Source: Cliona cf. orientalis
Taxonomy: Eukaryota > Porifera > Demospongiae > Clionaida > Clionaidae
Reading direction: 5' to 3'
Length of the DNA: 64,000 nucleotides
Assembly (NCBI GenBank): GCA_963930775.1
Contig: OZ005689.1
Location: 10,757,079 to 10,821,078, forward strand
Below are positions 49,001-58,289 of the stretch, piece after piece. The notes beneath the pieces were generated by a model. It was not told the origin of the DNA. It saw only the letters and a program-made list of their open reading frames with translations, and searched no databases. A program made the translations under genes and the position numbers. The first letter of the stretch is position 1; the number at the start of each line of letters is the position of its first letter.

Positions 49001-52000
49001 TATTAGGCTACTGTAACACCTCTCCAATTAAAGAAATTAATATTAGATCAATTTAAGGGAATTTCTAGGTACTTACGCTGAAGATAATGTAATTATTATT
49101 TTCAATCCGTGGATAAAGATTAGATATCACATACTCATTCCTGTTGATCTGTTGTAAATTTGAAAGTGAGTTTAACTTGTGCTACATATTCACAGTCATA
49201 TACACACATTATCATTATAATTAATTTAATACCACTCACTGTTGAGGTGGTATAATTGATTACAGTCTTGATTTCATCAACCGTGATTGGAATATTGTTA
49301 TGCATTTCACCCCAGAACACTCGAAGATTGTATCTGTCAATAGCAGCTACATCAGATTCCAAACCTTGGATATGCCACAGTGCTGAGATAGTGACCAAAC
49401 CAGTAGTCTTGTTGGTTGCTATATTGCAATCCACTATTAGTTGAGACTCTGGGGATGGAGAGAGAGAGAGAGAGAACATGACAATGTGTTTGTGCCCCCC
49501 CCCCCCCCCACACACACAGAGGTGTATACTTGTCTCCACCTTTTTATTGTAACTCAGTGACTACTTACCAATATCCAAATCGATTACTCCATACGCTTTT
49601 TGATTAGTATTTGGAGGCAGTGGAAATGCTTGAATCTGTATAAACACATAGAAACGGGTGGCAGCTAGATTAAAAAAGCACTTTTGTCCCATGGAAACAG
49701 CATAAAGAGTAGGTAGCCTTGTTGAGGGCATGAATGAATGATTCTAACTCACTGTATATGTATAGATGCAACCGAACTTCAGGAAGTTACTACCATTGGA
49801 AGCCAGCAGCATGAATATGGCTGTGCTGCCCAGCTCCTCTCTGTAGTGGTAGGAGTCCATGTCTCCTTCACCACACTCAGAGTCATCGCTGTACACCCAC
49901 ACGTCATAGTGGGTGACGAGATCTGCCCCTGCATATAAAATTAATGCATTGATGAATAATATATATTATTATTTGTGCGTGCAGACCCCTTGAAATTTTT
50001 ATGGGCCTTTTTAAATGTTTTTCCCCGTTACCTTGTGGTGGTAGCCATGTAAGATTGACCATAGCATATCCTTCAAAACCTTTTCTGCTGTCCTCAGTCC
50101 AAGTGAAACGCAAACTGCTGTTGCTAGGTTGAGAGGGGTACTGGGCGGCTGTTTGTGTGTAAGACAGAGGGGAGGGACAAGGAGGGAGTAGTGGGAGATC
50201 GAGTGAGGGAGAGAGAGACAGAGAAAGAGAGAGAGAGAGAAGAGGGAGGGAGGAAGAGAGAGAGTGTGTGTACTAGAATGATATGACCAACCAATTTCCA
50301 TTACAAATGTAAATTCAACTCTAGCTAGCAAAGAATGTATAATTATTGCCTAAACTTAGTGCAACCACGCACAAGCCGTGATCACAACATTCCGACAAAC
50401 CTACAGACCATTAATCACATAAAGCAAGCAAGTTTGCTCTAGACTTTTGGCTGCGGTCTACATCACATTATGCAAAAGAATGTGACCTCTAATTTCCATA
50501 ATTGCATACGCCCACGTTGAAAGTATGACATTTTAAAAAAATTTGATTATCGTCGGCACGTACCTCCATACACAAGAAGTTCAGTCGATGGTGAGAACTG
50601 AGATATGCCATTTGAACTCACGGCTGCAAAGGAGACATTTACCGTCTGACAGGATAGGTAGCTCAAGTCCAGTTCTCCATTCAGGGCAGTCTGGAATTGG
50701 ATGGAAATTTCGTTAAATTTCATTCCAGATCTTTCATAGAAACTTCCGCAATAATTAAATTGATACAAAATTTGTCAACCCTCGAATTTGTGGCTAGTTT
50801 CATTCACACCATACATAGTATAATATTTTAATGTCTCACTGCAAAAATTTGCTTTCTAGGTCACTTTCAAATTTCAGACATGCCACTATGCCACTCCTAG
50901 AGCCTAGTCTTGTGCCCAGCCCCTCCTACGCAAAAAGGGAGAAAGGGTCTGGTGAAAAGAGTCGTACTATCGTGTGCCCACGTTGAAAATCGTATGTGGC
51001 CAATCAGATTCCAGTAGCGTAGTCACATGATTATTGGAATGTAATCATCTATTGCATGCATGCGCCCAACCTATAGCTACATGTATATATAGCTATGCGT
51101 GCGCACGGTAGGGTTTATTTCTTATTTAACGCACACCAAAATGCCAATTATTGCATTCCAGAGGGACACAGTTGGCGACCCTTTTCACCATACCCTTTCT
51201 CCCTTTTTGCGTAGAAGGGGCTGGGCACGGCCACAAGACTACCTAGAGCCATTACCATTCCATCACTACCAATTTAAATCATCACCGTTAATGAAGTTAA
51301 CATAATAATCATAATAATAAAGCTGTGCTTACCTTGAAGTAGTAGTAATGCGATCTTGTACCATTTTGTACTTGGAAGATGAAAGCCGTGAAATTGCTTG
51401 AAACGTCTGTTGCCGCTTGAGACTTTTGATCCATAAGATCGTAATTAACTCGATAGATTCCAGGGTCCCTCTCCAACGCTGTACTGGCTTCAGAGAGGTC
51501 GGGAGGGAGGAGAGGGGTGGGGAGGGAGGGGGAGAGAGGTGATGTAACGACGTCAGAAGAGATTCCGCAGCCTGCGACACAACTTTGCCTTGTTATTCTT
51601 ATTGCCTGATAAAATTTTTAAGACAAAGAATCACAATACATACTCTCTTTCACACACACGCATATGCATACATGCATAATACAATAACACATACACACAG
51701 ACTGGCATAAGTTGGTTTTGTTGGTAGTTGCCTAGCAACCAAAGTTTTTATAGGCAATTTGCCGGCTATGGGAAGGGGGTGGGTCATCATATAGTAGGCC
51801 AATGATGAACAGAGGTCAACTACCAACAAAATAGTTATCATAATTGTCAGGTTAACGTTCTAACTTTGAGGGTATTGCTACTGATATTAACAACTCACAC
51901 AATTGATGGTGCAGTGTGCACCTTGGTACACACAACTCGAAGAGCTGGCAGGGCATTCCATTAACTCTACTGAACAGTTTGCAATCTGCATAGGCAGTAA

Positions 52001-52215
52001 ATAAGCATTAATGCATGATCAAAATGACGTATTTCACATTATTATAATATTATAGTCATAGCTACATGTATAATTATTAACGTATGTTAGTAGACTATTC
52101 ATTATAATAATATTATTATTAATATTGTAGGACTTACACATCTGTTCCTGCATGGGTTTCTGCCGAGGGTAGGATCGGTTGACCTCTCTATGCACCCACG
52201 TCGACACTCCATCAT
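40090..52215 (-). CDS. Receptor tyrosine kinase with FN3-like ectodomain (5' end not seen)
   Basis: Exons in transcript order: 52,138-52,215; 51,899-51,985; 51,333-51,571; 50,564-50,690; 50,032-50,148; 49,753-49,928; 49,569-49,635; 49,240-49,448; 49,077-49,148; 48,322-48,612; 47,288-47,359; 46,916-47,056; 41,995-42,148 (TM); 41,738-41,757 (20 bp); 41,547-41,663; 41,205-41,279; 40,932-41,140; 40,760-40,872; 40,502-40,667; 40,294-40,436; 40,090-40,228 (TGA). From 51,571 onward phases match at every junction. Parts: Cys-rich stretch, four FN3-like modules, PTTPTTP stalk, TM ([17 protein letters not shown]). The kinase has GSIGQGEFG loop, VAIK lysine, [18 protein letters not shown] and [10 protein letters not shown], so it should be active. 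A tyrosine (AGYVPL) lies near the C-terminus. The subfamily is unclear; first exons and signal peptide are missing. The 51,899 to 51,571 junction is least certain. Confidence 0.88.
42691..44049. mobile_element. Foldback element with GTCGGCGAT hexamer arrays
   Basis: Inverted ends TACGGAAGCCGAGAGGTGCA (left) and its complement (right, ending 44,049) lead directly into CpG-rich arrays: GCCGACATC-type hexamers/nonamers at about 42,719-42,945, and the complementary GTCGGCGAT type at about 43,650-43,800 and 43,876-44,030. The central 600 bp is ordinary DNA. The long open frames in the arrays ([10 protein letters not shown] or VGDDVGD repeats) come from the repeat and not from genes. Confidence 0.75.
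44135..44465. repeat. Dispersed repeat, copy 1 (shared with 57,910-58,235)
   Basis: Two adjacent blocks: 44,135-44,285 (GAGCTTGAGCATGCGCAGTC, GATAAACCACAGGCATGCTG) and 44,290-44,465 (ACCACTTTTTCACCGATATC, AACGACGACAACRACAACGA). Both are found near 58,000, but there the first block is inverted. Confidence 0.75.
44698..44986. repeat. Long imperfect palindrome
   Basis: The left arm (44,698-44,817) begins GAACTTATAAATGGCTGCAT; the right arm (44,871-44,986) is its imperfect complement ending ATGCAGCCGTTCATAAGTTC. The spacer is about 53 bp. The arms contain AGAGTATAAGAAGGTCGA and GAGGAACTCGAAGCTTATCT. Confidence 0.8.
45223..45271. repeat. Perfect 49-bp palindrome
   Basis: Two perfect 22-bp arms (AACCACAGTGCTCTATTTTC ...) across TAATT. 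The arm motif CAGTGCTCTATTTTCC also occurs twice just upstream, at 45,177-45,192 and 45,207-45,222. Confidence 0.9.
46532..46697. mobile_element. TACCGTA MITE, GTGTCCCGGG subfamily, independent copy
   Basis: 166 bp with ends TACCGTAGTGTCCCGGGTAA and the near-complement TTACCCGGGACACTAGAGTA. It lies in the large intron of the kinase gene, outside the tandem array. Confidence 0.8.
47830..48306 (+). mobile_element. Composite element, right-end fragment
   Basis: Matches 13,760-14,244 (TGACTTCACCATGGCAA, AAAATGGAGTGGATTTATA, GAGTTAGCCCTGGAAA) and ends with the ATAGAATCTACCGACTCTAT hairpin, 16 bp before a kinase-gene exon boundary at 48,322. The left foldback half is missing. The left edge is approximate. 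Confidence 0.65.
48749..48968. mobile_element. TACCGTA MITE, GGTTTTAATTGCG subfamily
   Basis: 220 bp with ends TACCGTAGGTCAGGTTTTAA and the complement of TACCGTAGGACGGGTTTTAA. The interior repeats CGCAATTAAT-type motifs. It lies in an intron of the kinase gene. Confidence 0.82.
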
Positions 52216-52525
52216 CTGTGAAGAAGCAAATGACATACCGTAAAGTCTGGTTAATAAGCGCACATGCCTATTAAGCGCATGCTTCCTTCCTGTTAAGTAT
52301 TGTCTAATAAGCGCATGCGCCCAATAAAGACGACAGCAGTATTCAGGGATTTACTCTTTTCACCCCGCTTCATGCCGGAAGTGTGACTCCACCCACTAAT
52401 AATTACACACGCATACCCGCGCGCGGTACCGCGCTAGATGATCAGATCGCAATATTACGCTTTTGACTCTTGATTTTGGTATCAATAGCTTATTAACGTT
52501 TGAACATCTAAGGCCGTGTAGCATA

Positions 52526-55500
52526 ATGTCTACTGACTCACCAGCATGTCCTGGGTGGTCTGAAGGTCTTCAGAAACGTGGTACCTACTACGAAGGATAT
52601 GTGGATGATCTTGACTCTGTTCTGGAAGCACATCGCAGGGATACAATCACATCCTGGGGTACTCGCCGCTCTTCCAAAGCTCATACGTGTAGAACAGAAA
52701 ATAAGGAAAACGTAGCACCAAATGATCCTGATCAGCATCCAGTAAGCCTGAACTAATCACAATATTATATTGTAGGGAAAAATTAATATGAGCAAAATTT
52801 ATTACAGGTGGAAGCACGAATTACTTGGACACACTCGAGTAATGGTCAAGTGACGGAATTTGGAAACACTCCTTTTCGCCTTTTAGAGAGGAGAACACTG
52901 GATTGCCAATTTGGTAAGCAATACTACAAAGATAAACCGAGACGATCATCTAGAGCAATGGTACAAGGAACACGCAAACTTGGTTATCCAGCTCACATTA
53001 GCCCCGTTTACACGTACCAAACCAGTTTAAACTGAACCGGATTAAATCGCGTTTACACGCACGCGCTGGACCCGAGTTAAGATATTCATAGCCCACTACT
53101 ATGCACGTAACCCACTTCTAACCCACATCAGGATGTGGGTTACAACCCGGGTCAACTAATTCGGTTTAGCGCGTTTACACATAAGCGAGTTAGTTTAACG
53201 CGGATCCTGACCCGAGTTAAGCCCTACGTGTAAACGGGGCTATTGAGATTAAGGTCTATGAGGTCTTTCCAGAATATTCAATTTCTGAATAAGTGCTCAC
53301 CCAGAATTCTAAGAGAGCATTGAGAATGCTAAAAGAGGACAAAATGACCCGCCTAAAGACAGCACTATTAATGAAAGATAATGTCAAATCTGTGAAGAAA
53401 TATTTTGTATCCCTACCCACAAGTGAAGCACACAATAAGACACACCCTACTGGTGCAATTGCAGGTGCTGCACAGAAAATTCATCCATTGCTTTCCCAAA
53501 AGATTGAAAGCCTAGTTAAAGAGGGTACAACAGATGCTCGCACAGTGCAGAGAGTGCTCAAGGAATATGTCCATGAAAGTATGAGACCCAATTTGCCTTG
53601 TGAGACCGACCGCTCATATTATCCAACTATAGCGGACATAAACAACCATATTTACAAGTCCAAGACAGCACTACAGCTGTCAAAATTTGATCAGCACAAC
53701 TTACACCTCAAAATTGAGGAATGGAAACAAGAACGAACAGACTCAAAACATTTCTTTCGTCCCTTTAAGTCTCACAAAGATGATCAAGACAAGATTGAAG
53801 AATCTCTCCATCCTGCTCAGTCTCTTTTCAATGGATGCAGATGCTGTACACACGTACTTTCAGCCAAATGACACTACTTTCGATTCACTCAATCATGAGC
53901 CAAGTCCAGAGCTGGAAGGAGACAGCTCCTGTGATAATCCTGAAAACCCACCGTCGAAGAAGAAGGTGATAGCTTATGTACATGTATCATGCTGCATGCT
54001 GCAACTGTTTATCTCTAGTCCCTGCATGCACATGATTGCTGAATTATTAGCTGATATGAACTCACAACTTATGAACCTATACGATGGTGTATATCAGCAG
54101 CTACCCAACAAGAATGGAATAGCATTGCGTACCCATCGTCAATGCAATATTGCTACTATCAGGAGGAAAGTACAGAGAGTTTCTGTCAAATATTCGGCTT
54201 TAAACAGGGCTAAAAGCAAGAAGATGCCATCAAATATTCGCAAAAGATATGGACAAAAGGCTGATAGATTAAGGAAAACTCATGAGGTATGTGATCCCCC
54301 CCCCCCCCCCCCCCAATAGTTGCAAAGTACCATACAACTTTACAGTAGCTATGTGATCTAGGTTGTATTGTTTGCATGTAGACTTCAAAAGTCAAGCGGA
54401 GCAAGAAAGGTCAGCATTTACATGTATCTTTTGTACAATGTCACATTATAGCATTTTGTATAATACTTATTTTATCGATTTTACAATATTATTGTTCTAG
54501 CAGGACAAAGTAGTGGAAAGAATTGTGGTAAATGTAGTGGGTGTCTGGCGGTAGACTGTGGAAAATGCAAAAATTGTCGAGATAAGACTAAATTCGGAGG
54601 TTCAGGCCATAAGAAGCAAAAGTGTGTCCTGAAGACGTGTGTGAATCCCTCAGTATCCAGTCAAATCTGCCCTGTGAGACACTTACATGACTACGTAACC
54701 TACCCTTAATTAATACATATCATCTTTTATCTATACTACAGAATTCAGGAAGAAAGAATGAAAAAAGTGACATGACCACAAATGAAAGCTCCCAAGTCAA
54801 AGTATGTTAGCCTACTGATCATATTATGCATGATATTGTACATGAGCCATTACACTGATTTGTTCATATTTTGTATGTGTTATAGATAAAAATGCATGCA
54901 TAATATCCATAAAGTAGCTTGCTATACTCATTTATGATTAATTATGAAGGTCAAGTGCGTGTGCATGAGGGAGGGGGCTTTACCCATCTCCTGCATTGTC
55001 TACAATATTATTGCCTTGATTCTAGCTTCTTTGTCAATAATACACCCTTATTAATGCATAGGTTAACCAAACCCAGACATCAAAAGTTCCAAGCATCAAC
55101 CCTGTTTACGCTACTGCTGCACAACTTCTTCAGTCACAAGACAGAAGGATCACAAGCATAAAGGGTGATGGAAATTGTTTATTCCGTGCTCTTTCATTGA
55201 TAGTTTATGGGACAGAAATGCTTCATGCCAAGGTCAGAGAGTTGTTAGTGTCATTTGTACGGAACAATGCCAACAAATTCAGAGTGTATGTCATTGAAGG
55301 CTCACTGGAGGATCATATCTTAAACATGCAGTACATACGAACATGGGGTACACAAGTGGAACTGTATGCAGCAGCCTCATTGCTCCAGAAAGAGATTTAT
55401 GTTTTCACTCCAACTTTAAGAAAGGATGGAACGTACACATGGATCAAGATTCCTCCCTATCCCCCTCATGTGGAACTAGTATTTCCCCCACGAGATGAAC

Positions 55501-55619
55501 CCTGGCCTCGGCTACTCGATGAAATAGACCACATGGAGCTTTGTCATACATTTGGCAACCACTATGACGTTGTACGGTCTACTGGTGGCTTTTACCCCCT
55601 TCTGAAACCCACACTTTGA
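52526..55619 (+). CDS. Transposon-borne protein: CARF/ALS2CR8-like + CXXC zinc finger + OTU protease (interrupted)
   Basis: Likely exons: 52,526-52,741; 52,808-54,286 (interrupted); 54,382-54,409; 54,501-54,673; 54,742-54,801; 55,062-55,619 (TGA). Exons 52,741/52,808 and all those from 54,286 on join in phase. Part 1 resembles the calcium-responsive transcription factor (CARF/ALS2CR8) family: KKYFVSLPTSEAH, YYPTIADINNHIYKSK, LSKFDQHNLHLKIEEW. A Lys/Arg-rich stretch follows (RRKVQRVSV ... IRKRYGQKADRLRK). The 54,501 exon is a CXXC finger: CGKCSGC, DCGKCKNC, KFGGSG, KQKC, a module known to bind unmethylated CpG. The last exon is an OTU protease: DGNCLFRALS with catalytic Asp/Cys and NHYDVV with the His. 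Breaks: a 242-bp MITE at 53,000, an in-frame TAA near 53,291 and a frameshift near 53,820. This copy is thus probably inactive, though recently so. Confidence 0.8.
53000..53241. mobile_element. 242-bp MITE inside the transposon gene
   Basis: Ends AGCCCCGTTTACACGTA and its complement TACGTGTAAACGGGGCT, flanked by ATT on both sides (52,997-52,999 and 53,242-53,244). Removing it with one ATT leaves the reading frame continuous across the site (PAHI then EIKVYEVFPEYS), so it clearly landed in an exon. The interior has further GTTTACAC inverted motifs. Confidence 0.9.
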
Positions 55620-56009
55620 ACCTGAAATCTCGAAATTTATAACTATCATAGTAATTTTAGTAATATTATTCTCCATATCTATAATAAAAAAAACTTTCAA
55701 TACACTTTAATATCATTCACTGACGGTCTCAGACTATTGGCCAGCCGCTCGACCCAAGATTCTCAGCACACTTCTCCGGTGGGCGCTTTTGAAGTATATA
55801 CTAGGAGTGAGGACCTATAAGCTAGGGTGCCAGCAACTTAAGCGCTCTAACTTAGCGCTTGAAGCGTCTAGCTGTACTTGATAGCGTCAGAGTACATTGC
55901 CATTATTATCAGTGGGTGGAGTCACACTTCCGGCATGAAGCGGGTGAAAAGAGTAAATCCCCAGTATTCATCGTTGGATCAAGAGTGTTCCATGCTCTAC
56001 ATGGCTAGA

Positions 56010-56329
56010 ACTAATTTACCAACCTATTTTCGGATAGCCAGCTGCACGAGATCGGCTACACTCAACACTATGATGTTCCACTCGGATGGGTTCGGACTCT
56101 TGACCTTGACTTCGAAGCGAGTCTCGCCGAAAAGTTCGGCTATTTTTCCACGGTTTTCTTCCAGCGATGGCTTCCGATCATACGGCCATGAATTAATACA
56201 GAGCAGCTTATTCCAAGAATCGCTGTGTTCATAACTTGCTAGCTTTGTGATCGAGTGCTCGAATGTGTTGGCAGTGGGCGGGGCCAAAATTTCACTCTCT
56301 ATTAAGCGCACATCGTCTAATAGGCGCAT
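56010..56329 (-). other. Extra block in the right inverted repeat, with a minus-strand open frame
   Basis: The left inverted repeat goes directly from the subterminal motifs to the GGATTTACTC block. On the right about 300 bp intervene. On the minus strand this block is open for about 100 codons (GETRFEVKVKSPNPSEW, NIIVLSVADLVQLAIRK, then TAG). I do not recognise the protein. It could be an exon of a second transposon gene or captured host DNA. Confidence 0.4.
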
Positions 56330-56585
56330 ATTTCCTTACCACCGAGAGTGATAAGCGCATGCGCTTATTAACCAGACTTTACGGTAACTTGTCGTTGCTT
56401 TGAGCCACACAATCTATTAGATCAATTGCTTTCAACATTAATGGCAGTAAGCTACATTGCAGGTGAAAGATTGCTGCACATAAAGTGCATTATGCAATTT
56501 CTCAGGATATAGCACGTGCAGCCCAGGTATGAGTTGTTATGGGTGACAATAACAACTAGTTAATATGTATCAGCTTGTCATAATA

Positions 56586-56607
56586 TACCGTAAACTCTTG
56601 TTATTAA
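56586..56607. mobile_element. Left end of a second TACCGTAAA element
   Basis: TACCGTAAACTCTTGTTATTAA resembles the end of the large transposon. Its continuation appears after the nested TTAA element, at 57,264-57,290 (TTATTTATTAAGCGCATGC). No right end was found. Confidence 0.5.
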
Positions 56608-57259
56608 GGTTACGGGATAGTGTTCCGCCCACGCATGGTCAAAGTTACATGAATAAAAAATGAGACAGTTATATTCCAGTTTTTGTCCACGTTTTTTGCA
56701 CAGTCAAGGCACAGGTAAGTAGCTCTCCTGATGCCTGCCCCATGGTCCACAAAAACGAAAAGCTAACCTACCACTGTCTGTCTGTAAGCGCGGGTGAGTA
56801 TTGTAATTTTCTGCGTCAATTTTTACCAAGGTAAACAGTCTCTATATACAAACAAAACGATAGCTTACAAGTCTCTACAGGGCCAAGTATAGCGTTTGAA
56901 CGCTGTCAAGTTACAGGAACAGAAAGCAAACATAAAAACTTACTGCTCAGCTGCCATGTGACTCGCTTAATGGTGGCCCTCCAGGACAAAACCTTGTCTG
57001 ACGACTCACCATCTTAGAGTTTTCGAAAAAGTGTTATACTTGGCCCTGCTCCGATCGATGGACTAGCGTGAACGACAGCGAAGTCAGTTCGTTCGAGTCT
57101 CTGATCTTCAAAACTTGACACAGAAATTCAGACTTTTGTTTACTTCTGGAAATGGTCGACATTCGTTCGCGTTTCTGACTAAACCGCATTTAAAACATAC
57201 GTGAATTGTGTCCGTGCGCAATCATTTATAAATTGCGCGTCGAATACTATCCCGTAACC
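56608..57259. mobile_element. 652-bp TTAA-flanked element
   Basis: Ends GGTTACGGGATAGTGTTC and the complement GAATACTATCCCGTAACC, flanked by TTAA at 56,604-56,607 and 57,260-57,263. No protein is recognised. The interior has pairs of inverted motifs and GC content above the surroundings. It is nested in a TACCGTAAA-type element. Confidence 0.8.
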
Positions 57260-57315
57260 TTAAACGCACGTTATTTATTAAGCGCATGCTCTCTTCTCGT
57301 CACAAGCTATTGTTT

Positions 57316-57880
57316 ACAAGTATAGAAACAATTGAATGAAGTAGGGATGGCAGGATAAAAAAGTACACAAACAAGATTTGTAAGGGATAATCGCATCTAC
57401 TATACATCCCTACGCTTGCTTTTCTTTATTATTACACACCTATTAATGTCAACATACTTGTCGAGTGAAGTATATGGAAGACATTTAGGTTATTCCTAGT
57501 TGTCACGATGGTGGGATGGTCAGTTTGATTCAATCATATGCATTATTACTGGTTATTTTCGCATCCCTCAACTTGAAAGCAAGCGTAGGGATGTATAGTA
57601 GATGCGATTATCCCTTACAAATCTTGTTTGTGTACTTTTTGATCCTGCCATCCCTACTTCATCCTACAATTTTATTCAATTGTTTTTTTACTTGTTCCTG
57701 TTCTTTTTTTATTGCACATAGTGCATTTTATCAATGCCATCTTACATGGCTTGCTCACAACTTCTGTCCAGTGTAATTAAGTGGACGATGGAAGGTGCCG
57801 AAATTTCATAGCCACGCCTCTTAATTGTTAACTTGCGTTCATATGCCTATGTGATGAAGCAGGCTGTTGCAACACTTTGA
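57316..57880 (+). mobile_element. Composite element, left-end fragment
   Basis: A foldback at 57,316-57,695 (outer ACAAGTATAGAAACAATTG, inner GTAGGGATGGCAGGAT) plus about 185 bp of flank that match 13,221-13,390 (TTTATCAATGCCATCTTACATG). The hairpin right end is absent. Confidence 0.7.
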
Positions 57881-57909
57881 GGCATAGCTGTTTGTACGTG
57901 CTTCAAATT

Positions 57910-58235
57910 GCTAAAAATTGCTTACTAGTGCTACAAATCATGCATTTCTGTTCAGCATGCCTGTGGTTTATCAACCACACCCACTCTCTTTGCATAAATA
58001 GTATACTGATGTGACTGCGCATGCTCAAGCTCTGTGTTAGAAAGGGTCGTCACGCCATGAAACCACTTTTTCACCGATATCTACCGATTGGTTGTGCTTA
58101 CAGCACTCACAGATGCCTAGAATGCGATATCTGGTGATTTTCGTGCCAACAACGACGACAACAACAACAGCGACAGATAGACAAACCAATTGCTTTACCC
58201 CTTGCGCATGCTCACGACGTAATAATACTGGGCTG
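57910..58235. repeat. Dispersed repeat, copy 2, first block inverted
   Basis: 57,910-58,053 is the reverse complement of 44,135-44,285 (CAGCATGCCTGTGGTTTATC). 58,058-58,235 matches 44,290-44,465 in the same orientation (ACCACTTTTTCACCGATATC). Confidence 0.75.
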
Positions 58236-58260
58236 GAGAACAAAGGGGGCCGGGGCTCTG

Positions 58261-58285
58261 CCCCCCCCCCCCCCCCCCCCCCCCC
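58261..58285. repeat. 25-base poly-C tract
   Basis: An uninterrupted C run. Others of this kind lie at 19,137-19,159, 54,297-54,314 and 49,496-49,509. Their lengths may be unreliable in assembly. Confidence 0.9.
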
Positions 58286-58289
58286 ACTG

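Larger units (their letters stand above)
52236..56386 (+). mobile_element. 4.15 kb TACCGTA DNA transposon carrying a CARF-like/CXXC/OTU gene
   Basis: Inverted ends TACCGTAAAGTCTGGTTAAT match exactly and continue as AAGCGCA. An inner part of the inverted repeat (GGATTTACTCTTTTCACCC, TTCATGCCGGAAGTGTGACT) is at 52,350-52,410 and inverted at 55,900-55,970. TA occurs at each end, compatible with a TA target. Both ends carry several subterminal TTAATAAGCGCATGC-type motifs, each with GCGC. One plus-strand gene fills the interior, and a roughly 300-bp extra block lies within the right inverted repeat. No DDE-type transposase, helicase or reverse transcriptase motif is apparent, so the mobilising enzyme is either the encoded protein itself or supplied in trans. 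Confidence 0.85.

Noticed and set aside
49135..49539. Minus-strand frame with SLSLSPSP upstream of an FN3 exon
   Set aside because: Only 49,240-49,448 is exon by splice sites and phase; the rest is a GA-rich intron tract read through.
54919..55161. Open frame overlapping the intron and the start of the OTU exon
   Set aside because: The OTU frame (DGNCLFRALS) is different and joins in phase from 55,062; this one is a shadow.
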